From Parvibaculum sp035325945 (GTDB lineage: Bacteria > Pseudomonadota > Alphaproteobacteria > Parvibaculales > Parvibaculaceae), in NCBI RefSeq assembly GCF_035325945.1, contig NZ_DAOKYX010000001.1, forward strand, positions 357,227 to 421,226: 64,000 nt of DNA, in the 5' to 3' direction. A program made the position numbers and the translations under genes. Shown here piece by piece: positions 34,822 through 42,226 of the stretch; positions within the stretch are counted from its first letter, which is position 1; every line of letters starts with the position of its first letter. The notes under the pieces were generated by a model. The model searched no databases, was not told the DNA's origin, and saw only the letters and a program-made list of their open reading frames with translations.

Positions 34822-35892
34822 ATGACGAACAAGCCCGGCCCTGCCCTCCGTCTGACTGCGTTTTTTCTCCTCGTCTCCATCTCAACCGCCTTTCAGCCGG
34901 CCCCGGCCGAGAGCGCCGAGCCGGCCGATAACGGCTTTCTGACCGTGCAGGCCGAAAACGACCTCTTCGCCAAATTCGCCAATACCGACCGGCACTACAC
35001 GAACGGCGTGCAGATATCCTGGCTGTCGGCGCCGCGAGACGACCTGCCGGAATGGCTGCGAACGATTTCGGCGCCGCCGGTCTTCGCTCTTTTCACCGAC
35101 GATGCGGAGGTCGTCCGCACGAGCCACCGGATCGGCGTGAGCCTCGCCCAGGCGCTTTTCACGCCGGATGACACCGACCAGAGCGCGCCCATTCTCAACG
35201 ACCGGCCCTATGCCGCCTGGCTCCACACCACCTTCACGCTGCAAAGCGTGCGCGAGAACGCGGCGCATGAAGCCTGGCAGGACCAGTGGAAGCTCGATCT
35301 CGGCGTCGTCGGCCCCTGGGCGCTCGGACGGGAGACGCAGAACGGATGGCACCGCCTCATCGGTGTCGATCAGGCGAGCGGATGGGCGAATCAGCTCCGC
35401 AACGAGCCCGGACTCAATCTGAGCTTCGAGCGCGCCTGGCGCTCGGCGACCTTCAGCACGCCGCGCATGCTCGGCCTCGAAACGGATATCATTCCCTACG
35501 GCATCATCGCGCTCGGCAATGTGCAGACCTATGCGGGCGGGGGTGGAACGTTCCGCATCGGCCCGGCCCTGCCCAATGATTTCGGCCCGACGCGCATCTA
35601 TCCCGGCATCGGCGGTTCGGAATGGTTCCACAGCGCCAACGGTTTCGACTGGTATCTCTTCGCTGGCGCCGAAGCGCGCGCCATCGCGCGCGACATCTTC
35701 CTCGATGGCAACACTTTCCGGGACAGCCAGAGCGTCGACAAGAAGGTCTTCGTCTTCGACGGCAAGCTCGGCGCGGTCGCCGTTCTCGGCGCGACGCGGG
35801 TGAGCTTCACCCATGTCTTCCGTACACGGGAATTTTACGGCCAGCCCAAGCCCGATCAGTTCGGCTCGATCTCGGTCAGCTTCGGCCTCTGA
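34822..35892 (+). CDS. LpxR-like outer-membrane lipid A deacylase
   Basis: A 356-aa predicted outer-membrane beta-barrel of the LpxR family (DUF2219). The N-terminus is a signal peptide (LTAFFLLVSISTAFQPAPAESA, residues 11-32; shown in part as FFLLVSISTAF). The mature part begins with the conserved QAENDLFA (Asn46, Asp47) and DRHYTNG, followed by NDRPYAAWL, all family hallmarks. LpxR cleaves 3'-acyloxyacyl chains from lipid A and so alters the outer-membrane surface. The protein ends in SISVSFGL, typical of a barrel C-terminus with a terminal aromatic strand. The ATG at 34822 precedes the signal peptide. Confidence 0.85.
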   Translation: MTNKPGPALRLTAFFLLVSISTAFQPAPAESAEPADNGFLTVQAENDLFAKFANTDRHYTNGVQISWLSAPRDDLPEWLRTISAPPVFALFTDDAEVVRTSHRIGVSLAQALFTPDDTDQSAPILNDRPYAAWLHTTFTLQSVRENAAHEAWQDQWKLDLGVVGPWALGRETQNGWHRLIGVDQASGWANQLRNEPGLNLSFERAWRSATFSTPRMLGLETDIIPYGIIALGNVQTYAGGGGTFRIGPALPNDFGPTRIYPGIGGSEWFHSANGFDWYLFAGAEARAIARDIFLDGNTFRDSQSVDKKVFVFDGKLGAVAVLGATRVSFTHVFRTREFYGQPKPDQFGSISVSFGL

Positions 35893-35978
35893 ATATCGCC
35901 CCTCGCGGCGGGCCCGCTTGTAATTCGCCTGACGTTCCGCATGATGAACGCCATTGAACGAATTATGCAGGAACGGAC

Positions 35979-37118
35979 ATGACGGGCTCTCTCATCTCGG
36001 CCGATAACAATTTCGGCCTCGTGGCCGCTTTTTTGTGCGCGGCGGCCTTCGGCGTCTGGTCGGAGGGGACGAGGCTCGGCAAGATGCTGTCCGGCGTCAT
36101 TCTCACCATCGGCGCGGGCGCGCTTCTTTCCAATCTGCGCATCGTGCCCTTCGCCTCGACCTTCCACGATCTCGTCTGGAGCTATGCCGTCCCGCTCGCC
36201 ATTCCGCTCCTTCTCTTCAAGGCGGATTTGCGGCGCATCATTCCCGAGACGGGACGCCTGCTCTTCGCCTTCGCCATCGCTTCGCTCGGCACCATCGCGG
36301 GCGCGATCGCTGGCTTTCATCTGATCGATCTCGGAACCTACGGGCCTAAGATCGTCGGCACGATCGGCGCGAGTTGGATCGGCGGCTCCATGAATTTTGC
36401 CGCCGTCTCGCAGATGCTCGAACTCAAGGACGGGGCGGTGCTGGGCGCGATGGCCGCGTCCGACAATGTTGGCGGCACGCTCTTTCTCACCCTGCTCGTT
36501 CTCCTGCCTGGCTCGGCGCTCATCCGTCGCCTCTTTCCCTCGCGCGTGATCGACGAAGCGCCGACCGAGGACGAGGCCATCGAGGCGCAGGAACGCAACC
36601 ATTTCCACATCGCCGATCTCGCAACGGCGCTCGCGCTCTCCGCGCTTTGCTGCTTCGTGGGCTATGCCGTCGCGAGCCTTGCCGGCATTCCGCAATTCGG
36701 CGTGCTCTTCGTCACCATCGCGGCGCTCGCTCTCGCCAATTTCTTTCCGCAGCGCATGCACAGACTCAATGGCGATTTCGATCTCGGCATGTACTTCATG
36801 TACATCTTCTTCGCGGTCGTGGGCGCGGGCGCCGACGTGCTGCTCATGGTGCAGACGGCGCTTCCCATCTTTGCCTTCACGGGCGTGATGGCGACGGTGC
36901 ATCTCGCCTTCGTCCTTGGCGGGGCGAAGCTCTTCCGCATCGATCTTGCCGAAGCGCTCATCGCTTCCAATGCCTGCGCGCTCGGTCCCGCAACTGCCGC
37001 TGCTCAGGCCGCGAGCCAGCGCTGGCGGACGCTCGTCACGCCCGCCGTGATGCTCGGCGTGCTCGGCTATGCGATCGCCAATTTCATCGGCGTGGCGCTG
37101 GCGCAGTTCCTCGGCTGA
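35979..37118 (+). CDS. DUF819-family membrane protein
   Basis: A 379-aa polytopic inner-membrane protein of the DUF819 (YjcL) family, with about ten hydrophobic segments. Typical segments are AVPLAIPLLLFKADLRRI, GASWIGGSMNFAAVSQML, and the late SNACALGPATAAAQAA. The fold resembles transporters related to the bile acid/anion superfamily; the transported substrate is not known. It is 86 bases downstream of the LpxR-like gene and convergent with kup. Confidence 0.88.
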   Translation: MTGSLISADNNFGLVAAFLCAAAFGVWSEGTRLGKMLSGVILTIGAGALLSNLRIVPFASTFHDLVWSYAVPLAIPLLLFKADLRRIIPETGRLLFAFAIASLGTIAGAIAGFHLIDLGTYGPKIVGTIGASWIGGSMNFAAVSQMLELKDGAVLGAMAASDNVGGTLFLTLLVLLPGSALIRRLFPSRVIDEAPTEDEAIEAQERNHFHIADLATALALSALCCFVGYAVASLAGIPQFGVLFVTIAALALANFFPQRMHRLNGDFDLGMYFMYIFFAVVGAGADVLLMVQTALPIFAFTGVMATVHLAFVLGGAKLFRIDLAEALIASNACALGPATAAAQAASQRWRTLVTPAVMLGVLGYAIANFIGVALAQFLG

Positions 37119-37135
37119 AATGAGGGCCGAGGCGA

Positions 37136-39025
37136 TCAGACCTCGGTCTTGGTGCCCAGTTCGACGACGCGGTTCGGCGGGAGCTGGAAATATTCCGTCG
37201 GCCCCAGCGCATAGTCCATCAGTAGAATGAAGAGCCGGGACTGCCAGGCCGGCATCTTGGACGAGTGCTCATGCACGAGCGTCTGGCGGCTGACGAAGTA
37301 GGACGTTTCCATCGGCGGGAAATCGAGGCCGAAGGTGCGGCAGCGCTCCAGCTGTTCAGGCACGTCCACCTGCTGCATGAAGCCATGCCTGATCTCGATG
37401 CGGGCGAAACCGTTCGACAGGGTTTCGACCTTGAGCTGCTCGGCGAGCGGCACACGCGGCGTGTCCTCCGTGCTCACGCGCAGCAGCGCCACGCGCTTGT
37501 GCAGAACCTGATTGTGCTTGAGGTTGTGGAGCAGCGCCGTCGGCACGACATCGAGATTGGCGGTGAGGAAGACGGCCGCGCCCTTGACGCGCTGGATCTT
37601 CTGTTCCGACGCCTGCCGGAGCAGCGTGTCGAGCGGCACGGCGCCGTCGAGGAACTGCTCGGCGAGGAGCTTGCGCCCGCGCCGCCACGTCTCCATGACG
37701 ATGACGATGCTGATGCCGACCGCGATGGGAAGCCAGCCGCCCTCGAGCACTTTCGTCAGATTGGAGACGAGGAAGCTCAGATCGACCGTCAGCAGCAGGA
37801 GCGCAAAGGCGGCGACGGGGATCAGCGGCCATTTGGCGATGCGGTAGTAATAGTAGAAGCCGATGCAGGTCGTCATGACCATGGTGCCGGTCACGGCGAT
37901 GCCATAGGCATAGGCAAGGCGCGACGACGTCTCGAAGCCGAGCACCACGGCGAGCACGCCCACCATCAGCGCGGCGTTGATCTGCGGAACATAGATCTGG
38001 CCCGATTCGCGCGCCGAAGTGTGGCGGATGCGGAAGCGCGGCAGCCAGCCAAGCTCGACCGCCTGGCTCGTCACGGAGAAGGCGCCCGAAATCACCGCCT
38101 GCGAGGCGATGATCGCCGCCATGGTCGCGAGGATGAGCAAGGGCACGCGCAGGATTTCGGGCGCGAGGAGATAGAACGGATTTTCGATGGCCGTGGGCTC
38201 ATAGAGAAGAAGCGCACCCTGCCCAAAATAATTGAGAATGAGCGCGGGCCAGACGAGCGATATCCAGACACGGCGGATGGTCGCGCGGCCGAAATGGCCC
38301 ATATCCGCGTAGAGCGCTTCCGCGCCGGTGATGGCGAGCACGACCGCGCCGAGTAGCGCCAGCGGATGCGTGTGCCCGGCCATGAGAAGCTGGAAGCCCG
38401 GCCGCGGATCGAGGGCGGCGAGCACAGCCGGATGCTGGACGACGCCATAGATGCCGAGCGCGCCGATGGCCACGAACCAGGCGGTCATCACCGGGCCGAA
38501 GAGAGCGCCCACGCGCGCCGTGCCGTTGCGCTGGGCGAGGAATAGGCTGACGAGGAGCGCCGCCGCGATTGGCATGGTCATGCCGCTGAAGACGGGCGAG
38601 ATGACTTCAAGACCTTCGACCGCGCCGAGCACGGAGATCGCCGGCGTCAGAATGCCGTCGCCATAGAAGAAGGCCGCACCGAGCATGCCCGCGCCGGTGA
38701 TCGCGGTGGCGAGCAGACTTCCCGAACGCGCCTTCTTGAGCGCGAGCGCCGTCAGCGCCAGCACGCCGCCCTCGCCCTTGTTGTCGGCGCGCAGGATGAA
38801 GACGACATATTTGATCATCACGACGAGCGTGATCGCCCAGAAGACGAGCGACAGCACGCCGGTGACGGTTTCCGTCGTCGGCTTCAGGCCCACTGCGGGA
38901 TCGAAGCACTGGCGAATGGTGTAAAGCGGGCTGGTCCCGATATCACCGAAAACAACGCCAATAGCTGCGACATGGAGAGCAAGCCTGAGCGGCTGACGCT
39001 CGACTTCGGACGAGGCGATGCTCAA
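37136..39025 (-). CDS. kup: KUP-family potassium transporter
   Basis: A 629-aa K+/H+ symporter. The N-terminal GVVFGDIGTSPLYTIRQCF is diagnostic, and about twelve membrane segments are followed by a cytoplasmic C-terminal domain of about 180 residues. The start appears to be a TTG at 39023-39025 with GGGGGCT upstream; no in-frame ATG is better placed. It transports K+ for osmotic balance and is typically constitutive. No c-di-AMP riboswitch was seen upstream. Confidence 0.95.
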   Translation of the reverse strand: MSIASSEVERQPLRLALHVAAIGVVFGDIGTSPLYTIRQCFDPAVGLKPTTETVTGVLSLVFWAITLVVMIKYVVFILRADNKGEGGVLALTALALKKARSGSLLATAITGAGMLGAAFFYGDGILTPAISVLGAVEGLEVISPVFSGMTMPIAAALLVSLFLAQRNGTARVGALFGPVMTAWFVAIGALGIYGVVQHPAVLAALDPRPGFQLLMAGHTHPLALLGAVVLAITGAEALYADMGHFGRATIRRVWISLVWPALILNYFGQGALLLYEPTAIENPFYLLAPEILRVPLLILATMAAIIASQAVISGAFSVTSQAVELGWLPRFRIRHTSARESGQIYVPQINAALMVGVLAVVLGFETSSRLAYAYGIAVTGTMVMTTCIGFYYYYRIAKWPLIPVAAFALLLLTVDLSFLVSNLTKVLEGGWLPIAVGISIVIVMETWRRGRKLLAEQFLDGAVPLDTLLRQASEQKIQRVKGAAVFLTANLDVVPTALLHNLKHNQVLHKRVALLRVSTEDTPRVPLAEQLKVETLSNGFARIEIRHGFMQQVDVPEQLERCRTFGLDFPPMETSYFVSRQTLVHEHSSKMPAWQSRLFILLMDYALGPTEYFQLPPNRVVELGTKTEV

Positions 39026-39194
39026 CGGCTGGAGCCCCCTGGGTTGCGAGGGGGCGCATGCTGTCCGATGAGCGCCCCAAGGTCAACACACCCCCACCGC
39101 GAACGAGCCGGGCGGATTGCGGCGTGTTGTCTCCTCTGTTAGAGCAAATCTATCGCAATTCACCAACTCGCACTAACGATTATGGAGAATATAC

Positions 39195-39974
39195 ATGGCT
39201 GGGGATCCGGTGCTTCTCGTTGAAAAGTCGGATGGCATCGCCACCGTCACCCTGAACCGTCCGACCGCCATGAACGCGCTGTCGCGCGAACTCCGGCAGG
39301 CCATCGCCGAAACATTCGAGGCGCTGGAAGCCGACCCGGAAACCCGCGCGGTGATTCTGACCGGGGCGGGCAAGGCTTTCTGCGCCGGGCTCGATCTCAA
39401 GGAGCTCGGCTCGGGCGCGAGCACGGTCAACGGCACCGTGACGGACAAGGACCCCGTGACCTCGATCGGCCATTTCTCCGGCCCGGTCATCGGCGCGATC
39501 AACGGCGTGGCCATCACGGGCGGTTTCGAGCTGGCGCTGGCCTGCGACGTGCTCATCTGCTCGGCCAATGCCCGCTTCGCCGACACCCATGCCCGCGTCG
39601 GCATCCTGCCGGGCTGGGGGCTCAGCCAGAAGCTTTCGCGCGCCATCGGCATCTACCGGGCGAAGGAACTGTCGCTCACCGGCAATTTCCTCTCCGCCGA
39701 GCAGGCGGCCGAATGGGGGCTCATCAACCGCGTCGTGGCGCCCGAGGACTTGCTGCCCGTCTGCCGCAAGCTTGCCGAGGACATGCTCTCGGTGGTGCCG
39801 GACTGCCTGCCCGCCTACAAGAAGCTCATCGACGAGGGCTTCGCGCAGAGCTTCGGCGAGGCGATCCGCACCGAGCGGCGCTTTTCGAGCGAACGCAACG
39901 GCAAGGTCGAGGCTGGTGCCATCGAGGCACGGCGCGAAGCGATCCGCCAGCGCGGCCAGCAGCAGAAGAACTGA
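39195..39974 (+). CDS. Enoyl-CoA hydratase/isomerase family protein
   Basis: A 259-aa crotonase-fold protein. It keeps the CoA-binding and oxyanion features (AFCAGLDLKELG, INGVAITGGFELALACD) and the first catalytic Glu112. At the second catalytic glutamate position, the usual QPE block is replaced by FADTHARVGILPGWG (His132). It may therefore be an isomerase, thioesterase or other crotonase member rather than a true hydratase. It stands alone, with a separate promoter. Confidence 0.9.
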   Translation: MAGDPVLLVEKSDGIATVTLNRPTAMNALSRELRQAIAETFEALEADPETRAVILTGAGKAFCAGLDLKELGSGASTVNGTVTDKDPVTSIGHFSGPVIGAINGVAITGGFELALACDVLICSANARFADTHARVGILPGWGLSQKLSRAIGIYRAKELSLTGNFLSAEQAAEWGLINRVVAPEDLLPVCRKLAEDMLSVVPDCLPAYKKLIDEGFAQSFGEAIRTERRFSSERNGKVEAGAIEARREAIRQRGQQQKN

Positions 39975-40061
39975 GGCCCGTCGGGCTCCTTTTGCTCCAC
40001 GGAGCTGAAACCGCTAAGCTCCCCGGAAACACCATTCAGAGCATTTCCGGGGAGACAAACC

Positions 40062-41807
40062 ATGCACGATCTCGTGATCCGCGGCGGCACCGTTTACGAC
40101 GGAACGGGGCGAAAGCCGTTCGAGGCCGACATCGCCATTGACGGCCGCACCATCGTCGCCATCGGCAAGGTCGAAGGCGGCGGCCGCGAGGAAATCGACG
40201 CGCGCGGCCAGATCGTGACCCCCGGCTTCGTCGACGTGCACACGCATTATGACGGCCAGGTCACCTGGGACCCCTATCTCCAGCCCTCGACCTTTCACGG
40301 CGTTACCACCGCCGTCATGGGCAATTGCGGCGTCGGCTTCGCGCCCTGCAAGCCCGAGCAGCGCGAATGGCTGCTCGGCCTGATGGAAGGCGTCGAGGAT
40401 ATTCCGGGTACGGCGCTTGCCGAAGGCATCAAGTGGAACTGGGAGAGCTTCCCTGAATACATGAATGCGGTCGAGGCCTCGCCTCTCGCGCTCGATGTGG
40501 GGTTGCAGGTACCGCATGCGGCCGTGCGCGCCTATGTGATGGGCGAGCGCGCGCCTGCGCTCGAGCCTGCGACGGAAGCCGAGACGGAAGCCATGGCGCG
40601 GCTCGTGGTCGATGCGCTCGATGCGGGCGCGCTCGGCTTTTCGACCTCGCGCACGCTCAAGCACCGCGACAAGCACGGCGCCTCGACGCCGACGCTGAAG
40701 GCGGAAGCCGACGAGCTTCACGGCATCGCGCGCGCCATGGGCAAGGCCGGCAAGGGCGTCCTTCAGCTCATCGCCGACTTCAAGGACACGGACGCCGAAT
40801 TCGCCATGCTGCGCGGCATGGTCGAGCTGTCGGGCCGGCCCATGTCGATCACCATCGAACAGGATGACCGCTGGCCGACCGTTTGGAAGCGCGTGCTCGA
40901 CAACATCGCCGCCGCCAATGAGGCGGGACTTCCGATCAGGGGCCAGGTGCCGCCGCGCGCGACGGGCCTCCTCCTCGGCCTCACCGCCTCGCTCAATCCC
41001 TTCGTCATGCATCAGACCTTCCGCCAGATCTGGGGCGCGCCGCTCGCGGAGCAGGTGAAGGCGCTGAGGGATCCCGAATTCCGCGCGAAGCTCCTCGCCG
41101 AGGAGCCCGCCTATCCCGCGGGCGAGATCATCGAGATGATCTGCACCGCCTATCACAAGATGTTCGCGCTGGGCGAGAAGCCGAACTACGAACCGGCGCC
41201 CGAGGAGAGCGTCAAGGCGCGGGCCGAGCGGGCGGGCAAGAACCCGCGCGAGATCGTGCTCGACCTCATGCTCGAACGCGACGGACGCGCGCTCATCTAT
41301 TTCCCGCTGATGAACTACCATTGCGGCAGCCTCGCCGATGTCGAAACCATGCTCACCCACCCGAACACGGCCTTCGGCCTTTCGGATGGCGGGGCCCATT
41401 GCGGCATCATCTGCGATGCGAGCTTCCCCTCGACGCTGCTGACCCATTGGGGCCGCGACCGCACCCGCGGACGCAAGCTGCCGCTCGAATGGCTGATCCA
41501 CGGGCTCACGGGCCGCAACGCGGAACTCGTCGGCCTCAACGACCGCGGCGTGCTCGCGACCGGCATGAAGGCCGACGTCAACGTCATCGACTTCGACGGG
41601 CTGACGCTCTACTCGCCGCGCATCGTCAACGACCTGCCGGCGGGCGGCAAGCGGCTCATCCAGGAGACGGACGGCTATACCGCGAGCATCGTGTCGGGCG
41701 TCGTCGCGTTCAGGAACGGCCAGCCGACTGGCAAACTCAACGGCAAGCTCGTGCGCGGCGCGCAGGCCCGCCCTGCGGGAGCGAGGATTTCCGCCGCTGC
41801 CGACTGA
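40062..41807 (+). CDS. N-acyl-D-amino-acid amidohydrolase family protein (copy 2)
   Basis: A 581-aa amidohydrolase closely paralogous to the protein encoded at 27244-28980. Metal ligands His60 and His62 (VDVHTHYDGQ) and Cys89 (GNCGVGF) are present, and the FGLSDGGAHCGIIC motif and ADVNVIDFDGLTLYSPR close the fold. Two copies within 12 kb suggest a duplication that may have diverged in substrate. The start ATG follows GGGGAGACAAACC. The gene ends shortly before the second N gap and is not interrupted by it. Confidence 0.88.
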   Translation: MHDLVIRGGTVYDGTGRKPFEADIAIDGRTIVAIGKVEGGGREEIDARGQIVTPGFVDVHTHYDGQVTWDPYLQPSTFHGVTTAVMGNCGVGFAPCKPEQREWLLGLMEGVEDIPGTALAEGIKWNWESFPEYMNAVEASPLALDVGLQVPHAAVRAYVMGERAPALEPATEAETEAMARLVVDALDAGALGFSTSRTLKHRDKHGASTPTLKAEADELHGIARAMGKAGKGVLQLIADFKDTDAEFAMLRGMVELSGRPMSITIEQDDRWPTVWKRVLDNIAAANEAGLPIRGQVPPRATGLLLGLTASLNPFVMHQTFRQIWGAPLAEQVKALRDPEFRAKLLAEEPAYPAGEIIEMICTAYHKMFALGEKPNYEPAPEESVKARAERAGKNPREIVLDLMLERDGRALIYFPLMNYHCGSLADVETMLTHPNTAFGLSDGGAHCGIICDASFPSTLLTHWGRDRTRGRKLPLEWLIHGLTGRNAELVGLNDRGVLATGMKADVNVIDFDGLTLYSPRIVNDLPAGGKRLIQETDGYTASIVSGVVAFRNGQPTGKLNGKLVRGAQARPAGARISAAAD

Positions 41808-41827
41808 CCGGCGTTCGGAACATGACG

Positions 41828-42037
41828 GAGTGGATGGATGGGCCGGCAATCCTGCCGCTCGGAAAATCGCCGTAACGTGGCCNNNNNNNNNNNNNNNNNN
41901 NNNNNNNNNNNNNNNNNNNNNNNNNNNNNNNNNNNNNNNNNNNNNNNNNNNNNNNNNNNNNNNNNNNNNNNNNNNNNNNNNNGAGTGGATGGATGGGCCG
42001 GCAATCCTGCCGCTCGGAAAATCGCCGTAACGTGGCC
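41828..42037. other. Second assembly gap flanked by identical 55-bp ends
   Basis: 100 N (41883-41982) separate two identical 55-base stretches, 41828-41882 and 41983-42037. As at the first gap, the length points to overlapping contigs joined by a placeholder. The gene-free region 41808-42226 around it would shrink to about 264 bases; I see no gene or clear signal in it. Confidence 0.9.
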
Positions 42038-42226
42038 AGGGCCGCGCCCGGCCATTCATCGACGGTTCATCGCCCGTCACCTATCAGTGACGATGAAAAA
42101 GTCCGATCATGCGGTGCTCGCAACCGCATGCCGGAAACGATACGTGGCGGGCGCGGCAGAGCTTGGCTGCCGGACCGCAGGCAATCCGGAACATCCCCCC
42201 AGGCGGTTTCTCTTACGGTAGCTTGA

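Noticed and set aside
36662..37146. CCGAGG...CCTCGG pairing at the DUF819/kup convergence as a terminator
   Set aside because: Only 6 bp, overlaps the kup stop and has no T run.
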